Positions 35,252 to 44,161 of a stretch of DNA of 64,000 nucleotides are shown one piece after another. The stretch is from NCBI GenBank assembly GCA_031413815.1, contig JANOFU010000008.1:1-64000 (forward strand), written 5' to 3'. Source of the stretch: JAGVSR01 sp031413815 (GTDB lineage: Bacteria; Pseudomonadota; Alphaproteobacteria; Rhizobiales; Hyphomicrobiaceae). Numbering within the stretch: position 1 is the first letter of the stretch; each line of letters opens with the position of its first letter. The notes below the pieces were generated by a model. That model ran no database searches, was not told the origin of the DNA, and saw only the letters and a list, made by a program, of their open reading frames with translations. The position numbers and the translations under genes are program-made.

Positions 35252-35998
35252 TCACTTGCCTGCGCCGTAGCGATGTAGGTCCATGCCGTAGATTTGCAGC
35301 CAACGCTTGGCGCCGTCCATGCCGGGGCAGGTCTTGCGCACCAGCGCCCAGAACCGCGGGCCATGATTCATTTCTTTGAGATGGGCCACTTCGTGAGCGG
35401 CCACATAGTCCAGAATGTGGGCCGGGGCCAATACAAGGCGCCAGGAGAACGACAAAACGCCGGTTGTCGAGCATGAGCCCCAGCGGCTCGATTGATCGCG
35501 CACCGCAATGCGTTTTGCTCTCAGCCCTAACGAGTTTGAGTGCCACATCACCCGTTCATCGAGATCGCGCCGCGCTTCTTGTGCGAGCCAAGCGGCAAGC
35601 CGTGCGGGAGCCGCGCTGAGTTCGCCGGGCACGTGAAGTTCGGAGTACATGCTGCCGGCGATTTTGCGCACCGTCCGGCAGCCCCGTTTGGGCCCAGTAA
35701 ACAAAACCCGATGCGGTACGCCACGCAGCGGAATGAACACGCCGTCGCGCAAGGGCACGGGCACGGGCAGGTTGTCGAGGCGGGCGCGAACCCATTCAAT
35801 ATTGCGGCTGATGAAAGAGCCTGCTTCGTCCAGGTCGCACTGAAGGGGAAGTGTAACGATCACGGCGCGGCGTGTGCGGCTGATCCGCAATGTCAAACGG
35901 CGGGCAGCGGGGTGTCTGCGAACTTCTACCGGCGCGCCGATATCATCGATGTTTTGCGGTCTCATCGAGGACGGAATGGTCGCCTTGGCTTTTCGCAT
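35252..35998 (-). CDS. YgjP-like (DUF45, SprT-related) zinc metallopeptidase
   Basis: A 248-residue protein with the metallopeptidase pattern HEVAHLKEMNHGPRFW, where the HExxH motif and a downstream His bind zinc, preceded by the typical SSRWGSCSTTG block. Members of the YgjP/DUF45 (M48-related) family are predicted cytoplasmic peptidases; some cluster with restriction enzymes, but none is seen here. I prefer ATG 35998, with gagg 9 nt upstream, over the GTG at 36052. It converges on the penicillin-binding protein gene. Confidence 0.9.
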   Translation of the reverse strand: MRKAKATIPSSMRPQNIDDIGAPVEVRRHPAARRLTLRISRTRRAVIVTLPLQCDLDEAGSFISRNIEWVRARLDNLPVPVPLRDGVFIPLRGVPHRVLFTGPKRGCRTVRKIAGSMYSELHVPGELSAAPARLAAWLAQEARRDLDERVMWHSNSLGLRAKRIAVRDQSSRWGSCSTTGVLSFSWRLVLAPAHILDYVAAHEVAHLKEMNHGPRFWALVRKTCPGMDGAKRWLQIYGMDLHRYGAGK

Positions 35999-36303
35999 GG
36001 AAGGGAGCCTCAAAGAAGAAGATGGTGCGCGATGCACGTGCAGGCCGGACACGTCTCAGATTTCGGTACGCTCAATCGCACAACCACGGATGTTCGGCGC
36101 GCGAGACCGCAGTGTTCTATACTCTGTTGAACGCGAACTCCTATCAAGTTCGCACGGGTCAGCACCAGCAGCATTTGCAGTTTGAACAGACGTGAGGCCC
36201 GAGTGTGGCAACTGAGCCCCAGACAATTGCCGGGAAGATGCTGCATCGGAGCAACGGCATATCAGTGTTTGTTAGATGAGTGCTTGACAGAGCCGGTTCG
36301 ACT
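35999..36303. other. Intergenic region, no gene seen
   Basis: The 305 bp between the YgjP-like gene and the SCO1 gene (both minus strand) contain only short frames without recognisable content and no clear terminator or tRNA. Confidence 0.5.
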
Positions 36304-36909
36304 CTACAGGGCCGCTTCGATTTCGCTGGCGAGTTTGTCTGCGTCGATGGTGTGGGGGAAATGCTTGGCGTATTGGCCGGACGCATCCATCAGGTAGAAA
36401 AATGAGCTGTGATCCATGCTGTAGGCTCCAGGGGTTTTATCGTCTGGGACTTTCTTGGCGTAGACGCGATAGGTTTTGATGGCGGCGGCGATTGCCTCCG
36501 GCGAACCTGATAATGCCGTGATGCGCGGATGGAAACTCTTGATGTAGGCGGCAAGTTTTTCAGGCGTGTCCCGTTCGGCATCCACGGTTATAAACAGTGG
36601 CGTCAGCCGGTCCGACTTGGCTGCCAGCATGTCGAGGGCCGCGGTCATCACTTGCAGGCCGGACGGACAGATGTCGGGACAATTGGTGAACCCGAAGAAC
36701 ACGAGCATGGGCTTGCCCGCGTAGTCTTTTTCGGTGACAGCCTTACCGGTTTGATCGATCAGAGAGAACGGCCCGCCAATTTGCGCTTTGCCGGTGGTTG
36801 CCAGAACGACCGGGGGCGGCCCAACGCTGCGCGACGTGCCGATGAAATACGCCGAGCCGGCACCGACCAGAACACCAAGAACAATAACCAATGGCAGGTT
36901 AAGACGCAT
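36304..36909 (-). CDS. senC: SCO1/SenC family copper chaperone
   Basis: SenC/SCO1 proteins deliver copper to cytochrome oxidase. The 201-residue product has an N-terminal membrane anchor (about 5-24) and a periplasmic thioredoxin-like domain with the copper ligands C77 and C81 (TNCPDICP) and H167 (DHSSF). It is divergent from regB with 280 bp between the starts. A senC gene next to regB/regA is a known arrangement in alphaproteobacteria, matching the redox module's control of respiration. Confidence 0.93.
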   Translation of the reverse strand: MRLNLPLVIVLGVLVGAGSAYFIGTSRSVGPPPVVLATTGKAQIGGPFSLIDQTGKAVTEKDYAGKPMLVFFGFTNCPDICPSGLQVMTAALDMLAAKSDRLTPLFITVDAERDTPEKLAAYIKSFHPRITALSGSPEAIAAAIKTYRVYAKKVPDDKTPGAYSMDHSSFFYLMDASGQYAKHFPHTIDADKLASEIEAAL

Positions 36910-37189
36910 AACAAAACATTCCTTCAGGGGTTGTCTTGACGTCTGATGGCAAAATCACTGCCGTCAGCGATCAGAGCCGTCGAGGCGGCATCATCAACTG
37001 GTGTATACCTTGCCGCTGACCCCGCCGGGAAGCCCTCATTGCTGCGTATCAGCGATAGCGTGTGACACGTTGCGGTCCAACCGGATGCTTGACGATGCGT
37101 GAATGCCTTGACCGGGCGGCTTGAAGTGCTGAGAAAGACAGGCTGGCGCGGGTGCCGTCGCGCGGGTCTAGAGCTTTTGGAATGGTACC
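36910..37189. promoter_or_regulatory. Divergent promoter region of senC and regB
   Basis: This 280-bp gap separates divergent senC and regB and must contain both promoters. Short frames here are not supported. I did not identify a clear operator; RegA sites are too degenerate to call by eye. Confidence 0.4.
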
Positions 37190-38605
37190 GTGACTGGCGA
37201 CACTGATTCAAACGTCGGCGCCCGGGAGCCCAACACAGAGCAAAGCCAGCTCCGGTTGCATACTCTTGTGCGGCTGCGATGGCTGGCCATCCTCGGGCAG
37301 CTCATATCGATTTGTGCTGTCGCCATCGGACTGGGCTTTGCGTTGCCGATCGAGTGGTGCCTGTTCTTCATCGCCTGTTCTGCCTGGCTGAATGTGTATC
37401 TGTCCATCCGCTATCCCGCGCGCTACCGGTTGTCGGTCGGGTTTGCGACGTCCTTGTTGGCGTATGATATCGTTCAACTGGCGGTACTGCTGTATCTGAC
37501 CGGCGGGATTGAAAACCCTTTTACGATGCTGATCGTGGCGCCTGTTACGGTTTCGGCCGCGACCCTGCCGCTCCTCAATACTGTCTTTCTGGGCCTCTTG
37601 GCCTGCGTGGCGACGGCAGTCATTTCCATCTGGTCGCTTCCGTTGCCTTGGTACAGCTCCGTGACGCTCGACCACCCCGCCTTGTACGACGCCGGGATGG
37701 TTGCTGCGGTCGTATGTTCCATGACCTTCATCGCGCTATATGCGTGGCGGCTGACACGCGAGGGCCGCGAAATGTCGGCGGCGCTGTCTGCCACCGAACT
37801 TGTTCTGGCGCGTGAGCAAAAGCTGCATGCTCTCGATGGCCTGGCTGCGGCCGCAGCGCATGAGCTGGGGACACCGCTTTCGACGATTGCTCTGGTGACG
37901 AAGGAACTCGAACGTCAAATTCCGGCTGACAGTCCGATGCGCGAAGATATCGTGCTGTTGCGCCAGCAGGCGTTGCGGTGCCGGGAAATCCTGCAGAAGC
38001 TGACGCGCCATCCCTCCGAACAGGATCCGTTGCACGCGAGCTTTTCTGTTCAAGAGTTGTTGGCCGAGGCAGCAGCTCCTTATGAGACGGGCAAGGCGCC
38101 GATCTTTACATTTGCCCGCGCAGCGGCCAGCGCGCAAGGCGACGGAGCGATCGAGCCGGTTGCGACGCGGCGGCCTGGAATTCTCTACGGACTTGGCAAT
38201 ATTCTGGAGAACGCGGTCGATTTCGCTGCGAGCCGGGTCGACCTAACGGCTGAGTGGGATGCCAATTCGGTCGTAGTTACCATTGCCGACGACGGTCCCG
38301 GCTTTAAACCGGAGATTATAGACAACCTGGGCGAACCCTACGTCACGACCCGGGGCGGCGGTAACCGTAAGCCGGGTGGTAAGGCCGCCGGATTGGGTCT
38401 CGGCTTCTTCATTGCCAAGACCCTTTTGGAGCGGTCGGGTGCGCGAATTGCCTTGGAAAACCGTGCTTCTCCGCAAAAAGGTGCTGTCGTTCGCGTGGCT
38501 TGGCCGCGTCCGGCATTCATTGCCGATCTCGAGCGTCCCGGCCCGGCCACGGCCCTGCCGCGCAACTTGCCCAATCTGCCAACGGCCGAAGTCTACGACC
38601 GCTAA
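37190..38605 (+). CDS. regB: Redox sensor histidine kinase RegB/PrrB/ActS
   Basis: A 471-residue membrane kinase with six helices in the first 185 residues. The quinone-site motif GGIENPF is at 105-111, the phosphorylation site H224 in AAAAHELGTPLST, the redox cysteine C264 in RCREI (equivalent to RegB C265), and a GHKL ATPase domain (NILENAVDFA, DDGPGF, GLGLGFF). RegB responds to quinone and redox state and phosphorylates RegA to switch respiration, carbon or nitrogen fixation and related genes. Initiation is at GTG 37190. It is 83 bp upstream of regA. Confidence 0.94.
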   Translation: MTGDTDSNVGAREPNTEQSQLRLHTLVRLRWLAILGQLISICAVAIGLGFALPIEWCLFFIACSAWLNVYLSIRYPARYRLSVGFATSLLAYDIVQLAVLLYLTGGIENPFTMLIVAPVTVSAATLPLLNTVFLGLLACVATAVISIWSLPLPWYSSVTLDHPALYDAGMVAAVVCSMTFIALYAWRLTREGREMSAALSATELVLAREQKLHALDGLAAAAAHELGTPLSTIALVTKELERQIPADSPMREDIVLLRQQALRCREILQKLTRHPSEQDPLHASFSVQELLAEAAAPYETGKAPIFTFARAAASAQGDGAIEPVATRRPGILYGLGNILENAVDFAASRVDLTAEWDANSVVVTIADDGPGFKPEIIDNLGEPYVTTRGGGNRKPGGKAAGLGLGFFIAKTLLERSGARIALENRASPQKGAVVRVAWPRPAFIADLERPGPATALPRNLPNLPTAEVYDR

Positions 38606-38688
38606 CCATTCCAAGTTTGAATTCCCGTCAGAAAGTCTTGGCGAAGCGCCTGTCATGGTTGTACTTTGACGCACGGGAGGACCGCTGC

Positions 38689-39252
38689 GTGACCGAAGAT
38701 CTATCATTTAAGCCTGACGAACTGCCCGAAGACCGATCATTGATCATCGTCGATGATGACCGGGCGTTCCTGCAGCGGCTGGCGCGCGCGATGGAGCTGC
38801 GAGGCTTCGAAGTGCGCAGCGCTCACTCGGTGTCAGAGGGTGTCGATCTCATCCGTCAAAGTCCTCCGGCCTTCGCCGTGGTCGATATGCGCCTCGAAGA
38901 CGGCAATGGCTTGGATGTCATTGCAGAACTCACGCGCTTGCGCCCGAACGCGCGCATCATTGTGCTCACGGGCTATGGCAACATCGCCACTGCGGTATCG
39001 GCCGTGAAGATGGGCGCGGTGGATTATCTCGCCAAGCCAGCCGACGCAGATGATGTGACAGACGCGCTCCTTGCGCCACCCAATGCCAAAGCGCCGCCGC
39101 CTGAAAATCCCATGTCGGCAGACCGCGTGCGCTGGGAGCATATTCAGCGCGTTTATGAACTGTGCAATCGCAACGTCTCCGAAACGGCGCGGCGGCTCAA
39201 CATGCACCGGCGGACGCTGCAACGCATCCTGGCCAAGCGTGCGCCCAAGTAG
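38689..39252 (+). CDS. regA: Redox response regulator RegA/PrrA/ActR
   Basis: A 187-residue response regulator: acidic pocket D22-D23 in IIVDDDRAF, phosphorylated D66 (VVDMRLEDG), K in the LAKPAD loop, a proline-rich linker, and a Fis-type helix-turn-helix NVSETARRLNMHRRTLQRIL at the C-terminus. These are hallmarks of the RegA/ActR group, cognate to RegB. I start at GTG 38689, which has a strong ggagg site; the longer frame back to 38500 overlaps regB and is not family-like. Confidence 0.95.
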   Translation: MTEDLSFKPDELPEDRSLIIVDDDRAFLQRLARAMELRGFEVRSAHSVSEGVDLIRQSPPAFAVVDMRLEDGNGLDVIAELTRLRPNARIIVLTGYGNIATAVSAVKMGAVDYLAKPADADDVTDALLAPPNAKAPPPENPMSADRVRWEHIQRVYELCNRNVSETARRLNMHRRTLQRILAKRAPK

Positions 39253-39272
39253 GCCGGTCGCCCTGCGGTCGT

Positions 39273-39785
39273 TCAAAGGTCTTTGGCCTCAGACCGGGCG
39301 GTCAGCGCCGGATAGAGCTGCAAGGACAATCGGATGGCTGCAAAGCGTGCGAATTTGAGCGTGATTGCTTTGCGGCGGGCCGGAGCGAGAGAGTGTACCG
39401 GAGCTGTGCGAATGATCTCGCCGCCATAGCGATCAGCCAGAATGAGCCCGCACTCAGCCGGCAGCAAGTCATTTGGAAAGTCGGGCCTTACCGCAAAAAA
39501 GAAGCGGTCGGCGAACTCAAGATAGTCGCGCCACTTCTGATCGCTGAGGAAATCGGCGACACTTGACTTGATCTCGACGATCCAGATCTCACCGTCGCGA
39601 GCGATGCCGACAGTGTCGGCCCGGCGGCCGTTGGCAAGAGTGAATTCTGACAGCGATGCAAACCCATGTTCGTGCAACAGGTGTGTGGTGCCGCGCAAGA
39701 TCTCGAGCGCAACGCGCTCGGCTTGGGCTTCAGTTTCTGTTGGGGGCACGTCCTGTCCCATGCGCTGAGGGTCGTTGGTAGACAT
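39273..39785 (-). CDS. mmcB: MmcB family DNA repair protein
   Basis: A 170-residue protein with a predicted PD-(D/E)xK nuclease-like core: FTLANGRRADTVGI, then WIVEIKSSVADFLSDQKW. MmcB is described in alphaproteobacteria as an SOS-associated DNA-repair protein. The start is ATG 39785 (MSTNDPQRMGQDVPP); upstream frame to 40127 overlaps mutM on the other strand and is a shadow. It lies between regA and the divergent mutM, itself a DNA-repair gene. Confidence 0.87.
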   Translation of the reverse strand: MSTNDPQRMGQDVPPTETEAQAERVALEILRGTTHLLHEHGFASLSEFTLANGRRADTVGIARDGEIWIVEIKSSVADFLSDQKWRDYLEFADRFFFAVRPDFPNDLLPAECGLILADRYGGEIIRTAPVHSLAPARRKAITLKFARFAAIRLSLQLYPALTARSEAKDL

Positions 39786-39908
39786 GTTGAGTGGTCCGGG
39801 TCTGGGCCCTATAATGGCACGGCATGCCGCTCGAGTGTCTTTTAGCATCTTGGCTGGAGCCGTCGAAAGTGATGCGAATGAAGTGCGCGGCGCAAACCAG
39901 GTCCCGCA

Positions 39909-40826
39909 ATGCCTGAACTTCCTGAGGTTGAGATCGTCCGGCGCGGGTTGGAGCCCGTACTGGTTGGCGCATCCTTTTCCCGCGTCGAGCAACGCCGGCC
40001 CGACCTCAGATTTCCCCTGCCGGAAAAGTTTGCCGCGCGCCTCGAAGGACGAACGGTTGTCAGCCTGACACGCCGCGCCAAGTATATTCTGGCGGAGATC
40101 GGCAGCGGTGAGGTGCTGGTTCTTCATCTGGGAATGAGTGGGCGAGTTTTAGTTCGCCAGCAAGATCCTTCACAACAAGGCCTGCAAAAGAACCGAAACC
40201 CCCAGCCAACAGTGCTCGGCGAGTACCTGTACGGCACGGGGCACTTGCCGCAGCACGATCACGTCATCTTTCACATGTCTCAGGGTGCGGTCGTCACCTA
40301 CAACGATCCGCGCCGGTTTGGATTCATGCTGCTGATCGGCAGGCACGAGGTTGATCAGCACCCCCTGTTTCGCGCGCTGGGCGTGGAGCCATTGGGAACG
40401 AGCCTTTCAGCTGAGGGGCTTGCCGCGCGGGCGCAGGGGCGCAAAGCGGATCTGAAAGCGTTCCTGATGGACCAGCGCAACATTGCGGGTTTGGGAAACA
40501 TCTATGTGTGCGAAGCGTTGTTTCGCGCAGGCCTGTCGCCGGTCCGCAGAGCGGCCTGCCTGGCCATGAAAGACGGCCGGCCCACGGATCGCGCCGTCCG
40601 GCTGATCCCTGCGGTCCAATCTGTTCTGGCAGAAGCAGTCGCCGCTGGCGGATCCACGTTGCGGGACTACAGACAGGCCGACGGAACATCTGGATCATTT
40701 CAGGAGGCCCACGCCGTCTATGATCGTGAGGGCAAATCGTGTTTGAAGCCAAACTGCACAGGCGTCATTCGCCGCCGGGTCCAATCGGCGCGATCAACGT
40801 TTTACTGTCCGGTGTGTCAGCGTTGA
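39909..40826 (+). CDS. mutM: Formamidopyrimidine-DNA glycosylase
   Basis: MutM (Fpg) removes 8-oxoguanine and other oxidised purines. The 305-residue product begins MPELPEVE (catalytic P2 and E3), has the MSGR loop (HLGMSGRV), the H2TH region RNIAGLGNIYVCEALF, and a C-terminal zinc finger (CLKPNCTG, CPVCQR). It is a little longer than the usual ~270-295 residues because of an insertion at about 84-115 after MSGRV. Its last bases overlap the convergent membrane-protein gene. Confidence 0.95.
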   Translation: MPELPEVEIVRRGLEPVLVGASFSRVEQRRPDLRFPLPEKFAARLEGRTVVSLTRRAKYILAEIGSGEVLVLHLGMSGRVLVRQQDPSQQGLQKNRNPQPTVLGEYLYGTGHLPQHDHVIFHMSQGAVVTYNDPRRFGFMLLIGRHEVDQHPLFRALGVEPLGTSLSAEGLAARAQGRKADLKAFLMDQRNIAGLGNIYVCEALFRAGLSPVRRAACLAMKDGRPTDRAVRLIPAVQSVLAEAVAAGGSTLRDYRQADGTSGSFQEAHAVYDREGKSCLKPNCTGVIRRRVQSARSTFYCPVCQR

Positions 40827-41413
40827 GGGGCGGCGAACGCCCGATGCGTGCGCGCTGCGACAAAGCACAGTCCGATGATCGTCAGGCCGCCGTAGAGAAA
40901 GATATTGTTCGCCGCCCAATCGCCTTTGAGCGATGCCAATTTTCCAGTGCCAATCAAGAACAGCAGGCCAAATCCGGCCGCCAAACCGTGCAGCGTTGTC
41001 AGCATGGGTGCGGCTGGAGTCTCGAGCCCGGATTTAGCCATCTGATGGACGTACGCCAACAGGCCAGCGGCAATCAGAGCAGCGCCGAGGCCATATTGCC
41101 AGCCGTGCTGCCACTTCAGTCCTGTGAATCCATAAACCGAAAGGAGTGCCGCAGCACCCCACGCATAGGTCAATGCCGCTAAGCGCGTGTTGCGCCGCTG
41201 GGCGTGGAACAAAGCTGCCGGTTCCGTTCCGGCAGGAGGGACGGGCCAATAGCGGCGGTTGATCACCACGGCGATGGTCATCATGGCAATAAAAAACACC
41301 GCCGCCGACAACCGCGATAACAGATGCTGATTGTTTGCGGCCGCATACGTCATTCCCGCAACGCTGGCCATGAGTGGCACGACGGCAAACTGGATCAGCG
41401 GCTGCAAGAACAT
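40817..41413 (-). CDS. Membrane protein of unknown function, paralogue 1
   Basis: A 198-residue protein with about six membrane helices. It shares a plan and landmarks with the next gene upstream (41473-42057): an R-rich loop, then a YAWGAAALLSVYG helix, and a WAANNIFLYGGLTI helix near the C-terminus. I do not recognise the family. The start is ATG 41413; a TTG two codons upstream is possible. Its 3' end overlaps mutM on the other strand by 10 bp. Confidence 0.75.
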   Translation of the reverse strand: MFLQPLIQFAVVPLMASVAGMTYAAANNQHLLSRLSAAVFFIAMMTIAVVINRRYWPVPPAGTEPAALFHAQRRNTRLAALTYAWGAAALLSVYGFTGLKWQHGWQYGLGAALIAAGLLAYVHQMAKSGLETPAAPMLTTLHGLAAGFGLLFLIGTGKLASLKGDWAANNIFLYGGLTIIGLCFVAARTHRAFAAPQR

Positions 41414-41472
41414 CGGCAAGCCTTTATCGAAGTCGCCGGACGCCTATCGGCGAAGCGGTTCCTAAGGGTGTT

Positions 41473-42057
41473 TCAGCGCGAGCGGCCATAGAACAGAGCG
41501 TGAGCACTGATGGCGGCAAGCGCCAGCGCGCCGAAGAAGAAGACATTGACCGCGGCCCAGTCGAGCCTCTTGACGTTGAGGAACTGCTTGTCCGGGTCGA
41601 TCAAAAGCCCGGCGATGGCGACGCCCGTCCCTGCGAGTTGGGCAATGGTCAAGTAGCGGCCGAGCTTGAGCATCGTGGCGTCGTCGGTGCCTTTTTCGCT
41701 ATCGCCGGACAGCGTGGACGCGAAAAACAGGCACAGCACGCCAACAATTGCGAGGCCGGCAAAGAAGTGCGGCCATTCCCGCCATGAGGGCAGAATGAAA
41801 TAGTAGGTGACCAGGAGCGCTAAGGCGCCCCACGTCCAGACCAGCCCCATGTAGCGCGCAGTCGACGCAGAGATTACGCTGTCCGATGCACCGCTCGATT
41901 GGAGGTCACGTTGGTCTTTGATGGCCAGAAACGCGATGACGATGCTGATCAATGCCGTGATGGCCATATAGATTTCAGGTGCGCCGCTGGCCGCGCTGAG
42001 AATAATCGCGCAAATGCCGAATGTCAGCGTGATCATCCAAATGACAAGTGAGGTCAT
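41473..42057 (-). CDS. Membrane protein of unknown function, paralogue 2
   Basis: A 194-residue protein with about six membrane helices, related in layout to the downstream gene 40817-41413: VWTWGALALLVTYY corresponds to YAWGAAALLSVYG and WAAVNVFFFGALAL to WAANNIFLYGGLTI. The ATG at 42057 is good. The two genes are 59 bp apart and probably one transcript. Function unknown; no transport or enzyme motif is visible. Confidence 0.75.
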   Translation of the reverse strand: MTSLVIWMITLTFGICAIILSAASGAPEIYMAITALISIVIAFLAIKDQRDLQSSGASDSVISASTARYMGLVWTWGALALLVTYYFILPSWREWPHFFAGLAIVGVLCLFFASTLSGDSEKGTDDATMLKLGRYLTIAQLAGTGVAIAGLLIDPDKQFLNVKRLDWAAVNVFFFGALALAAISAHALFYGRSR

Positions 42058-42283
42058 GGTTCCGGCCCCTCTAAAACGTCGTCCCTGATTCGCGCGATAC
42101 TTGCCTGTTCGTCTTTACGCCTCGTTAAGTTCCAACACGGGAGGCGGTTCTCGTTCTGGCTATCAAGAATTCGATCAGGCGTCTGGCGGGAACTCTAAGG
42201 ATCGCCACTCCCCAACCGCCGATTCAGGCCGGAACCATGCTTTAGGGCTGGTCATGCCACTGAATTTATTGGATTAATAATGA

Positions 42284-42360
42284 TGGTACCGCCTCTCCGG
42301 ATCGAACGGAGGACCTCTGGTTCCACAAACCAGCGCTCTAACCAGCTGAGCTAAGGCGGC
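42284..42360 (-). tRNA. tRNA-His (anticodon GTG), lineage-specific acceptor end
   Basis: The minus strand gives a complete 77-nt cloverleaf: acceptor gccgcct/aggcggt, D stem gctc/gagc, anticodon stem ctggt/accag with loop ttgtgga (anticodon GTG, His), T arm ctccg-ttcgatc-cggag, encoded CCA. Position 1:72 is a G-U pair and position 73 is A. Most bacterial tRNA-His have C73 paired with an extra G-1; loss of that feature with U72 and A73 is known from a group of alphaproteobacteria. Confidence 0.96.
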
Positions 42361-42628
42361 CCGGGGGCATGCGTCGCCAAACGGTGCGGCGCAGCCTCGT
42401 AACAACCGCTATGCCGCAGCCGCGTCAAGTAGAAATCCAGGTGAGACGGTCAAACGGGCAACTCGGTTTGGGCGGCCAGTAGGTTCGTTGCCGTTCGACC
42501 AGGTCGCTTGCCGGGCCTCAAGAGGCCGTCATGTGGCCGCATCGCCCGAGCGATGCTGTCAGCCGGAAGTTGATAATTCTTACGAGGATGTCGCGCTAAC
42601 GCTCTAAATTGACTAAGATTTAAGAATC

Positions 42629-43969
42629 ATGCCGAGCGCGCGATCCATGTCTGCCTTGTCGCCACTGCCTGATGCCGTCCGGCACGCCCTTGCCAGCAGC
42701 GGGTCAGCGGCCTTTGTTTTTGCGCCGGCAACCGCCTGCGTTGTCTCGGCCAACAGCGAAGGCTGGCGGGTCCTGGGCCGCTCGGCCGATAGTTCGCCCC
42801 TGTTTTTCGATGGCGCGACGCCTGCCGTCCATGTTTTGCGGGCAATCGAGACCCGGAAATCATTCGCAGTCGATGTGGTCGATGTCGTGTTCTGGACCTC
42901 CCAAGGGATGATCGTGAAATCATGCCGCGTCGAGGCGATCGAGGGTGGAACTGGTGAAAGCTTGCTGCTCGTCACGTGTCGCGATCATGCGGGGGTGGAG
43001 TCGCGTCCCGCGAGAGAAGACAACCTGGTGTCTGTGTTGCCATCGCCACGGGATGATGGGGAAACGCTGCGCGAAATTGCCCGGCGCATTCGAGAGGGCC
43101 AAACGCGGGTTGTGTCTGTGGCCGCCGAACCCAGCATAAGCGAACCAGAGGAGCTTGAGGCCGTTGATGCCGAAACTCTAGCCGCGATCACCGAAACAGT
43201 GACGATCACTGAGCCTGCTGCCCGGTCTGAACCAGCCGGCAGCCAACAAGATTATGTCAACATGCGACACGCAGCGCCACTCGACCTGGCCAAACTGGCG
43301 CATGAACTGAAGTCCCCCATCAGTGCGATTTCAGCAGCAGCTGAAGTCATGAGGGATCAACGCTTCGGCCCGATTGGCGATGCGCGATATGCGGGATATG
43401 CGTCTGGAATTCACGACAGCGCAAAACATGCCTTGGCCGTGATCGACCGGATGCTGAACGTCACGCCCGAACTCGCCGACCAGCGCAGTATGCGGTTTAT
43501 CAAAGTTGATCTCAATCGCCTGGTCGAGACCTGCGTTGCATCGATGCAGCCGTTGGCTGAGCACCGGACGATCACGTTGAAAACGGACCTATCGTCCGCA
43601 ACCCCTCACGTCGTTGCCGACGAGACAAGCCTTCGCCAAATCCTGCTCAATCTGTTGACCAACGCCATCAAGTTCACGCCCAAAGGCGGAACGGTTGACG
43701 TGGCGACCCAGCTGGACCGCAACACAACCGTTGCGTTGGTGGTGCACGATAGTGGACCGGGTATGACGCCAGCGCAAATCTCGGATGCTGTCGGGGCGGC
43801 CGCTGTGACTGGTCCGAGGCTGCGTGAGGGCGGTGGGTTCGGTCTTGGGCTGCCGTTGGTCCATGCGCTGGTCGAGGCGAACGGCGCGCGGCTCAAAATC
43901 GAGAGTGCGCCGGGGCAGGGAACCGAGGTCATTCTGGTGTTTCCGAAGGGCCGCCTGATTGCGATTTAG
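42629..43969 (+). CDS. Soluble sensor histidine kinase (PAS-like N-terminus)
   Basis: A 446-residue cytoplasmic kinase without membrane helices. Residues about 15-120 look like a PAS-type sensor, about 125-210 is a low-complexity acidic linker, and the kinase core has H225 in KLAHELKSPISAIS, N in LNLLTNAIKFTPKGG, then DSGPGM and GFGLGLPLV. The H-box resembles the alphaproteobacterial cell-cycle kinases of the PleC/DivJ/CckA type. No response regulator is adjacent, so its partner is unknown. Confidence 0.88.
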   Translation: MPSARSMSALSPLPDAVRHALASSGSAAFVFAPATACVVSANSEGWRVLGRSADSSPLFFDGATPAVHVLRAIETRKSFAVDVVDVVFWTSQGMIVKSCRVEAIEGGTGESLLLVTCRDHAGVESRPAREDNLVSVLPSPRDDGETLREIARRIREGQTRVVSVAAEPSISEPEELEAVDAETLAAITETVTITEPAARSEPAGSQQDYVNMRHAAPLDLAKLAHELKSPISAISAAAEVMRDQRFGPIGDARYAGYASGIHDSAKHALAVIDRMLNVTPELADQRSMRFIKVDLNRLVETCVASMQPLAEHRTITLKTDLSSATPHVVADETSLRQILLNLLTNAIKFTPKGGTVDVATQLDRNTTVALVVHDSGPGMTPAQISDAVGAAAVTGPRLREGGGFGLGLPLVHALVEANGARLKIESAPGQGTEVILVFPKGRLIAI

Positions 43970-44002
43970 GTGCCGGACCACGAGCCGTGTTAAGTCCCTG
44001 GA

Positions 44003-44019
44003 ATTAGACAATTTCTAAT
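44003..44019 (+). promoter_or_regulatory. Irr-type iron control element (ICE-like box)
   Basis: A 17-bp dyad attaga-caatt-tctaat lies about 140 bp upstream of the iron-binding protein gene. It matches most positions of the inverted-repeat consensus bound by Irr in Rhizobiales (TTTRGAA-YNR-TTCYAAA, as I recall it). This would place the iron ABC operon under iron control. Confidence 0.55.
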
Positions 44020-44161
44020 GTGAGTTGATTTGCAGCAAGGTCGTTGACTGTGAGCGCAAGCGCTGGTTTAGATGCGCGCGGTCGCACTGCGCGCTTCGCG
44101 CAGAGCGACTGATAGAAACCGATGCCGGGACCTTGAACCCCGAAAATTGGAGATCGGCCTG

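Noticed and set aside
36924..37211. A minus-strand frame between senC and regB.
   Set aside because: It covers the required divergent promoter region, has no family resemblance and overlaps the regB start.
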